DNA of 64,000 nucleotides. Origin: Bradyrhizobium sp. OK095 (lineage in GTDB: Bacteria > Pseudomonadota > Alphaproteobacteria > Rhizobiales > Xanthobacteraceae). Every line of letters begins with the position of its first letter. The first letter of the stretch is position 1. Positions 8,601-16,569 of this stretch are shown piece after piece. A program made the translations under genes and the position numbers. Location: the NCBI RefSeq assembly GCF_900109945.1, contig NZ_FOBX01000009.1:310001-374000 (forward strand), written 5' to 3'. The notes beneath the pieces are model-generated. The model was not told the DNA's origin. It ran no database searches and saw only the letters and a program-made list of their open reading frames with translations.

Positions 8601-9916
8601 TGGGTCAATTCTTCTAAATTGTCTCTCACCCAGTCATGGAGATTGCGTTCATGTAGACGGAGAGCCTCGATCAAAAGTAAATCTACAATGTCGACGTGGT
8701 CGCTCTCCGCCGACCATGCCATTGCTATTGAGTTAGCATACAACCGAACGTCTCTTGGGGTCCTAAGATAATGGCGGATCACAAAATACCAAGCGGCGCT
8801 CAACCGCTGGCTTTGTTCATCAGTCAAACTCCCCGCGATAGAGATCAAATCAGCTTCGAAGAGTTCTCCCATTTTATCCTTCCCTATGATGGGAAGATCG
8901 ACGGAATACTGCACAATCTTGGAGAGGAACTCGCGGCCGTCCAGTTTGATGCCTTCTTTAATGAGGCGAGCAAGATTATTCTCGTCGTAGCTCAACAAGT
9001 AGATAACGTTGGGTAAATCGCCCAGACTCTTTACGAGTGACACCATTTCGACCGCTTCACTGGGCATCAGACGATCCAAGTCGTCAATAATCACGAGGAT
9101 ACGTTGGTCTTTGAGATCTCGCAGTCGCCTCTTTAGAGTATCTCGGAGTTGGTCGAGAGTCGGACCTCTTATGGACGATGCCGCGACTTTGCTGGACCAG
9201 CTAACTCCCGCGGAAAAGAGCTTTCCTGCTCCGTAGGGGGTTACTAAATCCAGACCAGCGCCCGCGACTGGCGCAAGCTCAGCTAGTCGGCTTATTATCG
9301 AGGCGAAGGCGTCCTTGACGTCCGAACCCAGTCTGTCACCAAGGGCTCGCGCTAGCTCGCTGAAGAGTACGGATGCCAATTCTGCTCGACCAGCGATTAC
9401 CCACGGGGAGAATCGGACTTGTATCGTTCGACGATGACCTTCAATCTTACGATAGAGGCGCCAATATTGATCGGCCTTGTTGGCCTCATCCTCGTCTCGA
9501 AGCCAACTTCGGAAAAGTCCTAGTTGGTGATTGCGTTGGGCGGCGGTGACATTTAAGTTTAGCTCGTCATACGCGGTTATCTTGTCTCTCACCTTGTCAA
9601 AGCTTGAGGCAAGTTCTTCCAGTTCTGTCATATTCTTTGGGTAAGGGGACTCGTCGCCTAATAGCGTAGTATTGCTCGCTCGCTCCATCTCAAGGTGGGC
9701 TAGAAATCGCAAAGTTAGTTCAACGACGCTAGTCTTGCCGAGGCCCCAGCTACCATTTATCGCGATCACAAAACCATCGCTGGCGAGAACCATGCCGTCG
9801 ATAGCCCGTGCGAGCGCCAACGCAAAAGGCGCTCTTCCGAGAACGTCTTCTCCCGGTCTGACAATTGGGCGATCACTGTACTTCAATTCATCCCCAAATT
9901 GCTGATCTTTCTCCAA
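8597..9916 (-). CDS. KAP family P-loop NTPase
   Basis: A 439-residue ATPase of the STAND/KAP class. Walker A is GSWGLGKTS (residues 55-63) and Walker B is ILVIIDDLDR (273-282), followed by a sensor-like PNVIYLLSYD segment. The VRFSPWVIAG stretch (about 167-177) is a common KAP landmark. Many KAP proteins insert membrane helices between Walker A and B; here that stretch has only a weakly hydrophobic Gly/Ala-rich patch (about 215-245), so it looks soluble. The first codon taken is TTG at 9916 and has no clear ribosome-binding site, so the start is uncertain. KAP NTPases are often linked to phage defence, but no defence function has been shown for this one. Confidence 0.85.
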   Translation of the reverse strand: MEKDQQFGDELKYSDRPIVRPGEDVLGRAPFALALARAIDGMVLASDGFVIAINGSWGLGKTSVVELTLRFLAHLEMERASNTTLLGDESPYPKNMTELEELASSFDKVRDKITAYDELNLNVTAAQRNHQLGLFRSWLRDEDEANKADQYWRLYRKIEGHRRTIQVRFSPWVIAGRAELASVLFSELARALGDRLGSDVKDAFASIISRLAELAPVAGAGLDLVTPYGAGKLFSAGVSWSSKVAASSIRGPTLDQLRDTLKRRLRDLKDQRILVIIDDLDRLMPSEAVEMVSLVKSLGDLPNVIYLLSYDENNLARLIKEGIKLDGREFLSKIVQYSVDLPIIGKDKMGELFEADLISIAGSLTDEQSQRLSAAWYFVIRHYLRTPRDVRLYANSIAMAWSAESDHVDIVDLLLIEALRLHERNLHDWVRDNLEELTQ

Positions 9917-10014
9917 ATATCATCTGAGTAGAAATCTTCAACCAAGATAGCGCGTTGTGGTTGATTACGTCGGGTAATCTCATGATAGTTGCCACCTTGT
10001 ATCCCTAGCTGCTC
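9917..10014. promoter_or_regulatory. Divergent intergenic region of the KAP cassette and DCC gene
   Basis: These 98 AT-richer bases must hold the promoters of both divergent genes. An imperfect inverted arrangement CAACCA ... TGGTTG (about 9940-9963) is visible and may be an operator. No strong -35/-10 pair is evident. Confidence 0.3.
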
Positions 10015-10395
10015 ATGCTTGGCCCTAACCTCACCGTCTACTACAACACCCGCTGCCCCGTCTGCGACGCCGGCATCGACTGGCAGCGCAACAAACTGCT
10101 GGCGTTGGTGCGCGCGGGCACGGTCGAATTTAGGGACATCAACGAGCAGCCCGACGCGCTAGCGCACTTTGGCGCCTCGCTCGACGACATCAGACGGCGC
10201 CTACATGCGACCGACGAGGCCGACCGGCTCATTGTCGGCGCGGATGTCGCGATTGCGCTGTGGCGGCTGACGCCGGGGGAGGGGTGGCTTGCGGCGCTGT
10301 TCGGCAACCGTGTGGCGTTGCCGTTAACGCGGTTCTTTTACAACCGTTTTGCCGATCTGCTGTTCGCCTGGAATAAGTGGTGCGGGCGCTGGTGA
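10015..10395 (+). CDS. DCC (DUF393) family thiol-disulfide oxidoreductase-like protein
   Basis: A 126-residue protein of the DUF393/DCC family, named for the Asp-x-x-Cys-x-x-Cys type N-terminal motif. Here the motif reads NTRCPVCDAG with Cys14 and Cys17 in a thioredoxin-like CxxC, after a short first strand (LTVYYN). The tail (RVALPLTRFFYNRFADLLFAWN) is hydrophobic but not a clear membrane anchor. Members are predicted redox proteins with no agreed substrate. It is followed after 77 bases by the DUF817 membrane gene on the same strand, and the two are probably co-expressed. Confidence 0.85.
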   Translation: MLGPNLTVYYNTRCPVCDAGIDWQRNKLLALVRAGTVEFRDINEQPDALAHFGASLDDIRRRLHATDEADRLIVGADVAIALWRLTPGEGWLAALFGNRVALPLTRFFYNRFADLLFAWNKWCGRW

Positions 10396-10472
10396 GTGCC
10401 TGCCGTCGGCCACGGAAGCCTCATTCCATGCCTGTCATTTTTTGACCGCGATCGCCCACCACGGTTCCCATC

Positions 10473-11432
10473 GTGCATCACGCTTCCGATCAATCGCCCC
10501 CGCCCGACGAGGACGCACCCGGCATCATGCCGCCCAGTGCCGCCGCAACCTGGCCGCCTCTCCGCCGTTTCATCGTCCGCGAACGGCGCCTTGGGCGCTT
10601 CATGGCGCGCCGCCAATGGACGGCGTTCCTCTATGAATTCCTTCGCTTCGGCATCAAGCAGAGCTGGGCCTGCCTGTTCGGCGGCATCGCGGTTGCGCTG
10701 ATGATCGCGACATGGCGCTTCTATCCCGCCACCGCGCCACTGGCGCGCTACGACTTCCTGTTTCTCTGCATGATCGTTGTCCAGATCGTCCTGCTCGGGA
10801 CGCGCCTGGAGACGCTGGATGAGGCGAAGGTCATTGTGATCTACCATGTCGTGGGCACGGTCATGGAGATCTTCAAGACGTCGGTCGGCTCCTGGATCTA
10901 CCCGGAGCCGAGCTTCTTCAGGATTGCCGGCGTGCCGTTGTTCACCGGGTTCATGTATTCATGCATCGGCAGCTATCTCTGCCGCGTGTGGCGGTTGTTC
11001 GATTTCCGCTTCGGGCGACATCCACCGCGCTGGGCGCTCGTTGCGCTGAGCATCGCGATCTACGTCAACTTTTTCACCCATCATTACGTGCCGGATGTGC
11101 GGATCGTTCTGTTTGCCGCGGCCGCGCTGCTGCTCGCGCGCACGACGATCTATTTCAAGGTCTGGGACGATGATCGTTCAATGCCGCTTCTGCTCGGTCT
11201 CGGCCTGGTGACGCTGTTCATCTGGTTCGCTGAGAACATCGGCACCTTCACGAAGACGTGGCTGTATCCGTCCCAGCAGCACGGGTGGGCGATGGTCTCG
11301 CCCGCCAAGTTCGGCTCGTGGTTCTTGCTGCTGATCATCAGCTACACGCTGGTGAGCCTGATCAACAAGCCGCGTGTTCGGGTCGAGCCGCGAACCACCG
11401 TTCCGGTCATGCCCGAGTTGGAGGCAGTCTAG
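10473..11432 (+). CDS. DUF817 family integral membrane protein
   Basis: A 319-residue multispanning membrane protein matching the DUF817 family in length and landmarks: a WTAFLYEFLRFGIKQSW entry helix, GTRLETLDEAKVIVIYHVVGTVMEIFKT, WIYPEP, and IWFAENIGTFTKTWLYP. About seven or eight transmembrane helices are apparent. Conserved His, Glu and Trp in the membrane region suggest a small-molecule or metal site, but the function is unknown. The GTG at 10473 is taken as start; an internal ATG about 19 codons later is an alternative. It follows the DCC redox gene. Confidence 0.85.
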   Translation: MHHASDQSPPPDEDAPGIMPPSAAATWPPLRRFIVRERRLGRFMARRQWTAFLYEFLRFGIKQSWACLFGGIAVALMIATWRFYPATAPLARYDFLFLCMIVVQIVLLGTRLETLDEAKVIVIYHVVGTVMEIFKTSVGSWIYPEPSFFRIAGVPLFTGFMYSCIGSYLCRVWRLFDFRFGRHPPRWALVALSIAIYVNFFTHHYVPDVRIVLFAAAALLLARTTIYFKVWDDDRSMPLLLGLGLVTLFIWFAENIGTFTKTWLYPSQQHGWAMVSPAKFGSWFLLLIISYTLVSLINKPRVRVEPRTTVPVMPELEAV

Positions 11433-11507
11433 TTCAGGCGACCAGCTTCGCTCGCGGCGAGCCTGCTGTTTTGTTTCGGCCGGACTTCGGGCCGATGCTG
11501 ATGGCCG

Positions 11508-11744
11508 CTACTTCTTCTTCGCCCCGACCCGCTCGATCCGCTTGATCTCGGGCGCCGGGCGGCCACCCTTTTCGGCGATCTCGCGGTCCTGCTCCATGAT
11601 GAAGCTGCGGGCGGGCTCGTCGCCGTCGAGGCCGCCGAGCAGCTCGGCGGGCACGCGGCGGTTGGAGCGCTGGGTATCGTCTTCATAGAAGACGTTGAAG
11701 AAGGCGAATTCGCCTTTGGGATTGGTCCCGGGTTTTTTGGCCAT
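11508..11744 (-). CDS. Small conserved hypothetical protein
   Basis: A 78-residue soluble, charged protein starting MAKKPGTNPKGEFAFFNVFYEDD and ending in a Lys-rich tail. The look is that of a small rhizobial conserved hypothetical; no domain is recognised. The frame stays open for 45 more codons upstream (to 11879), but that part is low-complexity and basic, so the internal ATG is preferred although it has no strong ribosome-binding site. It stands alone, convergent with the DUF817 gene. Confidence 0.55.
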   Translation of the reverse strand: MAKKPGTNPKGEFAFFNVFYEDDTQRSNRRVPAELLGGLDGDEPARSFIMEQDREIAEKGGRPAPEIKRIERVGAKKK

Positions 11745-11914
11745 GGGCGGCTTGTCGTCGATCAGGGGGCCGCAGTCAAATGACTTTGGCGGTTTGTCGA
11801 CGTCAGCGGCGGCTCGGAGCGCTCGTTTGGCCGGCAGTAGGTCCGTTTTGATCGCGATTGCCTGCCGGGGCGGCGCCAAGCGCCTGCTGCGACCCTTCGA
11901 TGGGCCGACGTTTC

Positions 11915-11951
11915 AATAAACGGCGGGCCGCAAAGCCCGCCGTTTATTTTT
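11915..11951 (+). terminator. Strong intrinsic terminator, plus-strand direction
   Basis: A perfect 14-bp stem (11915-11928 with 11935-11948) closes a six-base loop and runs into a T tract (11947-11951) on the plus strand. No recognised plus-strand gene ends just before it; the nearest, DUF817, stops about 480 bases upstream. Confidence 0.75.
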
Positions 11952-12334
11952 GGTCTTCAGCGTCGCCCGGGGCTGGCAGGGCGACAACCTAAAATAGAAG
12001 GCTAATACCTTCGCCCTGCGATGGCAAGGCAAATCATGGCGGCGTTGATGTCGCAGCGAGCGCATCAGATATGCGTCGATCATGCGTACTGCTGCAACGC
12101 GCTTTCATCGCGAATGATTTGATTGTCAAAATACTTTGTTCATTTCGTCGGTTCTTGCAATGCAGCGAGAGTTCGCGCGTGACGTGTGCGCGTGTGCGAA
12201 AATCTGCATTCTTTCCCGACGCGGACATTGGCTCTCATTCTCTGCACGCAAATGAGCTCCAGTTCGCGCCTGCACATCGCTGCGGAACCGACGGCGGAAG
12301 TCGCGAGCCCGGAATCCGGAATGACGAGTGGGTG
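11952..12334. other. Intergenic stretch without a recognisable gene
   Basis: Between the terminator and the OmpA-family gene lie about 380 bases of lower-GC DNA. Short open frames exist on both strands (for example a 64-codon frame on the minus strand at 12034-12228) but none has a convincing ribosome-binding site or family resemblance. No RNA gene was recognised. Confidence 0.4.
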
Positions 12335-13276
12335 TTACGGCGCCACCAGCTCCACCCGCCGGTTCAGCGCACGGCCGGCATCCGTGGCATTGGAGCCGAC
12401 GGGTGCCAGCAATCCGACGCCGGCGGTGCGCAGCCGTGTCTGCGCAATGCGAAAGCTCTTCACGAGCTCGGCCGCGACCGCGTCCGCACGCCGCTTCGAG
12501 AGGTCGAGATTGTAGTCATAGGCGCCCTGGCTGTCGGTGTGACCGACGATGAAGACGTTGAGCTGCGGCTGGCCGGTCAGCAGCTTTGCGATCTGCTCCA
12601 GCGTCGGGCGGCTGTCCGGTTTGAGCACGGCCTTGTCGGTGTCGAAATAAATGCCGTAGAGCGCGATGTGGCCGGTATCGCCAAGACCCTTCGCCATTGC
12701 GGCGGCATCCACCATCTTGTTGGCGATTGCGCCGAGTTCGGCGACGGTGACCTGTGCCGTGATGTCCTGGTTGTTCTGGCTGACGATGACGCTGGCATAG
12801 GTTTCGCGCCCGCCCTCGCTCTTGCGGCCGGCAAAATAGCGGTAGTTGAAGCCGTCGACCCACATCTGTGGGACCGGCAGCGTGTCGATGCTTTCCGTGA
12901 ACGGAATGGCGCCGCAGGCATCGGTGTCGCAGGCGAGCAAAGTCTCGAAGCCGGCCTTCGCAAGCTGCGTCTCGAAATTGCGTGACACCTCCAAAATCGA
13001 GGGGCCGGGATTGGTGCGATAGGCGATGCGGAAGATCCGGCCCTCGAGCCGCCGCGCATCGGTCGGCTGACCGTCCTTGAAGGCGGCGGCCTGCATCCGC
13101 GTCGCGTCAAAATCCTTCACGACATAGCCGGTGATGACGCTGCCGGCGAAGCGGCCGATGCCGGGATAGTCGCGGGCGCCTGCGACATCGCGCGTCTGCG
13201 CGGAGGCGGCGGGGATGCTGGTGAGCGAGAACAGGGCGAGGACAGCAAGCATTCGGCAGGGAATGGGCATGGTCAT
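12335..13276 (-). CDS. OmpA family lipoprotein-like/periplasmic protein with DUF4892-like N-terminus
   Basis: A 313-residue exported protein. The signal peptide is MTMPIPCRMLAVLALFSL with cleavage after ASA. The middle (RDYPGIGRFAGSVITGYVVKDFD ... MWVDGFNYRYF) resembles the DUF4892 domain. The C-terminus is an OmpA peptidoglycan-binding domain with FDTDKAVLKPDS, VGHTDSQG and LSKRRADAV, and the closing NRRVELV. It probably tethers the outer membrane to peptidoglycan. ATG at 13276 is chosen because it precedes the signal peptide; ATG at 13270 with a GAG six bases upstream is equally possible. It is divergent from the lytic transglycosylase gene. Confidence 0.85.
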   Translation of the reverse strand: MTMPIPCRMLAVLALFSLTSIPAASAQTRDVAGARDYPGIGRFAGSVITGYVVKDFDATRMQAAAFKDGQPTDARRLEGRIFRIAYRTNPGPSILEVSRNFETQLAKAGFETLLACDTDACGAIPFTESIDTLPVPQMWVDGFNYRYFAGRKSEGGRETYASVIVSQNNQDITAQVTVAELGAIANKMVDAAAMAKGLGDTGHIALYGIYFDTDKAVLKPDSRPTLEQIAKLLTGQPQLNVFIVGHTDSQGAYDYNLDLSKRRADAVAAELVKSFRIAQTRLRTAGVGLLAPVGSNATDAGRALNRRVELVAP

Positions 13277-13425
13277 CTCGATCGGTTGTGTCAGGGGCGA
13301 GCGCTGCCCTTTAGTCGCGCCCAAGGCGGGATCGGTTCTGGAGAGGATTTGCCGCTTTGACGCGAATCCTGTTCCCGGGCATGATCGCGCGGCCTTCCGC
13401 ACATAGTTCCAAAGGATTTTCCCGC

Positions 13426-14250
13426 ATGTTGAGACACGCCCTGATGTTCGGACGAGGCCTGGCCACCGCCTTCGTCGTTTGTCTCGCCGGCGGTCAGGCG
13501 CAGGCCGCGCGCTGCGGCGGCGACTTCAACAGTTTTGTTGCCGGCATGGCTTCGGAAGCGCAAGCCGCCGGCGTGTCGGCGAGCGTGACCAATACGGCGC
13601 TTAGCGGTGTGACCGAGGACGGCGCGGTGCTCGCCTTCGACCGGCGCCAGCGCTACACCTTCAACAAGAGCTTTGAGCAGTACGTCTCGACCCGCGTCGG
13701 CCCCGGCCGCATCAATGGTGGCAAAGCGCTGCTGCAGCGCCACGCCGCACTCTTGTCACGCATCGAGCAGCAGTTCGGCGTGCCGCGCTACATCCTGGTC
13801 GCGATCTGGGGGCTGGAGAGCGATTTTGGCAAGGGCGACATCGGCAAGCTGCCGGTGATCCGGACGCTCGCCACGCTCGCGCATGATTGCCGCCGTACTG
13901 ATTTGTTCCAGGGCGAGCTGCTCGCGGCCCTCAAGATCGTGCAACGCGGCGACCTGCCGTTGCGCGACCTTATCGGCGCCTATGCCGGCGAGATCGGGCA
14001 GACCCAGTTCCTGCCGTCGTCCTACATCAAATACGGCGTCGATTTCGACGGCGACGGCCATGTCGATCTGCGCCACAGCGTCCCCGACGTGCTCGCCTCG
14101 ACCGCGAACCTGCTCCACACCAACGGCTTCAAGATGGGGCAGCCCTACGGCGAAGGCACCGCCAATTTCGACGCGATGCGCGAGTGGAACAGGGCGGTGA
14201 TCTATCGCAAGACGATCGGGTATTTTGCCGATCGGCTGGCGGGGCAGTGA
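13426..14250 (+). CDS. Lytic murein transglycosylase (MltB-like)
   Basis: A 274-residue periplasmic enzyme cleaving the MurNAc-GlcNAc glycan bond of peptidoglycan with 1,6-anhydro product formation. It has a signal peptide (MLRHALMFGRGLATAFVVCL, cleavage near AQA). The MltB/SLT_3 signature is present: LVAIWGLESDFGKGDIG with the catalytic Glu, then GAYAGEIGQTQFLPSSYIKYGVDFDGDGH. The start ATG at 13426 has AAGGA nine bases upstream. It has no separate C-terminal peptidoglycan-binding domain. It lies divergent from the OmpA-family gene, which fits a shared envelope role. Confidence 0.92.
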   Translation: MLRHALMFGRGLATAFVVCLAGGQAQAARCGGDFNSFVAGMASEAQAAGVSASVTNTALSGVTEDGAVLAFDRRQRYTFNKSFEQYVSTRVGPGRINGGKALLQRHAALLSRIEQQFGVPRYILVAIWGLESDFGKGDIGKLPVIRTLATLAHDCRRTDLFQGELLAALKIVQRGDLPLRDLIGAYAGEIGQTQFLPSSYIKYGVDFDGDGHVDLRHSVPDVLASTANLLHTNGFKMGQPYGEGTANFDAMREWNRAVIYRKTIGYFADRLAGQ

Positions 14251-14272
14251 GGGCACTCAGCTAGCCACAGCC

Positions 14273-14357
14273 GTCATTGCGAGCGCAGCGAAGCAATCCA
14301 GAATCCCTCCGTGGGGGCAGTCTGGATTGCTTCGTCGCAAGGGCTCCTCGCAATGAC
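14273..14357. repeat. REP-like palindromic element
   Basis: An imperfect inverted repeat of about 85 bases whose arms begin GTCATTGCGAGCGCAGCGAA and end CGCAATGAC, with the inner pair AAGCAATCCAGA / TCTGGATTGCTT. It lies just after the transglycosylase gene, in a convergent region. Related half-copies occur at about 1778-1795 and 54641-54670. Confidence 0.85.
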
Positions 14358-14393
14358 GGCGGAGATTGCGGCGACGCCATCGCGCCCCTGACT

Positions 14394-15224
14394 TCATGTC
14401 CCCTTCGCCATCTTCTCCAGCTTCCTTTGCAACGGCGCCCAATAGGTCCCCGGGCGAAAACGCTGCAACAGGTCCATGAAGCGGGCGTCGTTGCCGATCA
14501 GGATGCGCGGCTCGTTCTTCTCGATACCCCTGATGATGCGCAGCGCGGCGTCCTTCGGCGTAGTCTTCGCTGCAGTCTCGAACCGCTCGATCGACTGCGC
14601 GCGGCGGGCATTGTCAGTGACACCGACACCGGTGCGCGAGTTGCGCGCGATGGCGGTGGCGACGCCGCCGGGGTGGACCACCGATAGCTTCACCGGACTG
14701 CCCGCCACTGCAAGCTCGTGCCGCACGCTCTCGGAAAAGCCGCGCACCGCGAATTTCGCCGCCGCATAGGCTGATTGTCCCGGCGGCGCGATGATGCCGA
14801 AGATCGAGGAGACGTTGACGATATGCGCCTCTGCCAGCGTCTTCAGATGCGGCAGGAAGGCGCGCGTGCCGTGCACCACGCCCCAGAAATTGATGTCGAA
14901 CAGCCACTGCATCTGCGCCTGGTCGATCTCCTCGAACGTCCCCATCAGCGCCACGCCGGCATTGTTGATGACGATGTTGAGCTGTGGATGCGCCGCTATG
15001 GCATCGATCGCGAATTGTGCGATGTCGCCGGCTTCGCTGACATCGACGCGATGAACGGTCACCTTGCGCTGCTTGCCGATCTCATCGGCGAGCGCCTTCA
15101 GCCCGGCCTCGTCGCGATCGGCGAGCGCAAGGTCGCAACCGCGGTTTGCCAGTTCGATGGCCAGCGCACGGCCGATGCCGCTCGCCGCTCCCGTGATAGC
15201 CGCGGCGCCGCAAATCACTGTCAT
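14394..15224 (-). CDS. Short-chain dehydrogenase/reductase
   Basis: A 276-residue classical SDR. The Rossmann glycine motif TGAASGIG lies near the N-terminus, then NNAGVALMG, and the catalytic Ser and YxxxK in NVSSIFG and SAYAAAKFAVRG. The start at 15224 has GGGAGG five bases upstream, a strong ribosome-binding site, whereas the frame extends further without one. The cofactor is probably NAD(H) or NADP(H); an acidic residue after the second strand (LALADRDEAG) favours NAD(H). The substrate is unknown. It is divergent from a single-domain response regulator. Confidence 0.92.
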   Translation of the reverse strand: MTVICGAAAITGAASGIGRALAIELANRGCDLALADRDEAGLKALADEIGKQRKVTVHRVDVSEAGDIAQFAIDAIAAHPQLNIVINNAGVALMGTFEEIDQAQMQWLFDINFWGVVHGTRAFLPHLKTLAEAHIVNVSSIFGIIAPPGQSAYAAAKFAVRGFSESVRHELAVAGSPVKLSVVHPGGVATAIARNSRTGVGVTDNARRAQSIERFETAAKTTPKDAALRIIRGIEKNEPRILIGNDARFMDLLQRFRPGTYWAPLQRKLEKMAKGT

Positions 15225-15351
15225 GATGCCTCCCGTCAAGTCCCGGATGGGGAACGAGGATTTACATTTTTTCAGAATGGAACCGAACTGTATCCGATTT
15301 GGCCCCTTAACATACGTGACTTGACGGAGGCGGCAGCATTGGGAGCCATCA

Positions 15352-15726
15352 ATGGGACAATCAGAACCATTTCGCGCAACCGCACTCATCGTTGAAGACG
15401 ACGCCATGCAGCGGGAGATGCTCAGTCTCCTGCTGGAAGAGAGCGGCTATCAGGTGATCCAGTGCGAGAGTGCGGAAGCCGCCGAACGGGTGCTGGAGAA
15501 GAACGCCGGCGCGCTCAGCCTGATGCTGACCGACGTGCAGCTTTCAGGCCGCATGAACGGCGTCGAGCTTGCCCATGTCGCCAAGGACCGCAATCCGAAG
15601 CTCGATGTCGTCGTGACCTCCGGACGCCCGTTGATGCAGCCCTTGCCTGACGGAGCAAAATTCTGGGCCAAGCCCTGGGCACCGCTGGACGTGCTGCGCG
15701 AAGCCGAACTCGCGCAATTGTCCTGA
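15352..15726 (+). CDS. Single-domain response regulator (CheY-like)
   Basis: A 124-residue receiver domain with no output domain. The acidic pair is in IVEDDAMQ, the phosphoacceptor Asp is in MLTDVQLSG, the Thr/Ser position is in VVTSGRP, and the Lys is in FWAKPWAP. Such stand-alone receivers act in phosphorelays or by binding partners. No kinase gene is adjacent; the two-component pair at 58086-59841 is far away. It is probably transcribed from the short divergent region shared with the SDR gene. Confidence 0.9.
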   Translation: MGQSEPFRATALIVEDDAMQREMLSLLLEESGYQVIQCESAEAAERVLEKNAGALSLMLTDVQLSGRMNGVELAHVAKDRNPKLDVVVTSGRPLMQPLPDGAKFWAKPWAPLDVLREAELAQLS

Positions 15727-15779
15727 CGGCCGATCCACGCTGGCTTTCTCGCCGCGCGGCGGGGTGATAGGGTCCGGCC

Positions 15780-16391
15780 ATGTCCTGGTCCTTCCTGCTC
15801 ACCTCGCTCATCGTCGTCGCTTCGCCCGGCACCGGCGTGCTGTACACGCTGGCCGCGGCGCTGACCCGTGGCTCGCACGCCAGTGTCGCCGCGGCGTTCG
15901 GCTGCACGCTCGGGATCGTGCCGCACATGATGGCGGCGATGCTCGGCCTTGCCGCCGTGCTCCACACCAGCGCGCTCGCCTTCGCCGCGCTGAAATGGGG
16001 CGGCGTTCTCTATCTGCTCTATATGTCCTGGCAGGCGCTGCGCGAAACCGGCGCGCTGGCGGTCGAGGGCGAGATCAAGGAGCGCTCCAGCGGCCGCGTC
16101 ATCGCGACAGGCTTCCTGATCAACATCCTCAATCCGAAACTGTCGATCTTCTTCCTCGCCTTCCTGCCGCAGTTCATCGCGGTGGACGAGACCCATGTGC
16201 TGGCGCGGATGCTGGAATTGAGCGGCGCCTTCATGGCGATGACCTTTGCGGTGTTTGTGGTCTACGGCCTCTGCGCCGCGTCGGTGCGCGAGCGCGTCAT
16301 CTCGCGGCCCGCTGTGATGGCCTGGCTGCGGCGCAGTTTTGCGGCGGGGTTTGCCGCGCTCGGCGCCAAGCTCGCGTTTGCGGAGCGGTAG
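15780..16391 (+). CDS. LysE/RhtB family amino-acid exporter
   Basis: A 203-residue inner-membrane protein with about six hydrophobic helices. LysE-family landmarks are SPGTGVLYTLAAALTRG near the N-terminus, FGCTLGIVPHMM, LKWGGVLYLLYMSWQALRE, and GFLINILNPKLSIFFLAFLPQF. Members export amino acids or related small metabolites by proton antiport; the substrate cannot be assigned. It starts 53 bases after the response regulator. Confidence 0.92.
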   Translation: MSWSFLLTSLIVVASPGTGVLYTLAAALTRGSHASVAAAFGCTLGIVPHMMAAMLGLAAVLHTSALAFAALKWGGVLYLLYMSWQALRETGALAVEGEIKERSSGRVIATGFLINILNPKLSIFFLAFLPQFIAVDETHVLARMLELSGAFMAMTFAVFVVYGLCAASVRERVISRPAVMAWLRRSFAAGFAALGAKLAFAER

Positions 16392-16405
16392 CTTCTCCAC
16401 CCAAT

Positions 16406-16429
16406 AAAAAAGCGGGCCTCGCGCCCGCT
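16406..16429 (-). terminator. Intrinsic terminator (minus direction)
   Basis: A 7-bp perfect GC stem (AGCGGGC / GCCCGCT, 16411-16417 with 16423-16429) is flanked on the left by six A residues, giving a U-tract on the minus strand. It lies 70 bases beyond the stop of the lysine-rich peptide gene. Confidence 0.7.
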
Positions 16430-16454
16430 ACCTTCAAACCAACCTGACCCGAAG

Positions 16455-16484
16455 CCCGGGCGGAGCGAGGCTCCACCCGGGCAA
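16455..16484. repeat. GC-rich inverted repeat
   Basis: GCCCGGGCGGAGC and GCTCCACCCGGGC form a 13-bp hairpin with a single mismatch, which is a G-U pair on the minus strand. It sits between the lysine-rich peptide gene and its terminator and resembles dispersed hairpins common in rhizobial intergenic DNA. Confidence 0.6.
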
Positions 16485-16500
16485 AGAAAAAGAAGCCTCG

Positions 16501-16569
16501 TTACTTCTTCTTCGCCTTCTTGGCCTTTTTCGCCTTCTTCTTCACAGCCTTCTTCGCTTTCTTAGCCAT
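16501..16569 (-). CDS. 22-residue lysine/alanine-rich peptide
   Basis: The frame reads MAKKAKKAVKKKAKKAKK and then four more residues (AKKK) before TAA: almost only Lys and Ala, with one Met and one Val. GAGGA stands five bases before the ATG, which is a strong ribosome-binding site, and an in-frame ATG seven codons upstream (16590) is an alternative start. An intrinsic terminator follows. The composition resembles the Lys/Ala tails of histone-H1-like bacterial proteins and suggests nucleic-acid binding. No known family is claimed. Confidence 0.6.
   Translation of the reverse strand: MAKKAKKAVKKKAKKAKKAKKK

Noticed and set aside
11695..11919. Plus-strand 74-codon frame ending in the terminator stem
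   Set aside because: It is mostly antisense to the small conserved gene and has no good ribosome-binding site. Kept only as a possible RNA in the findings.
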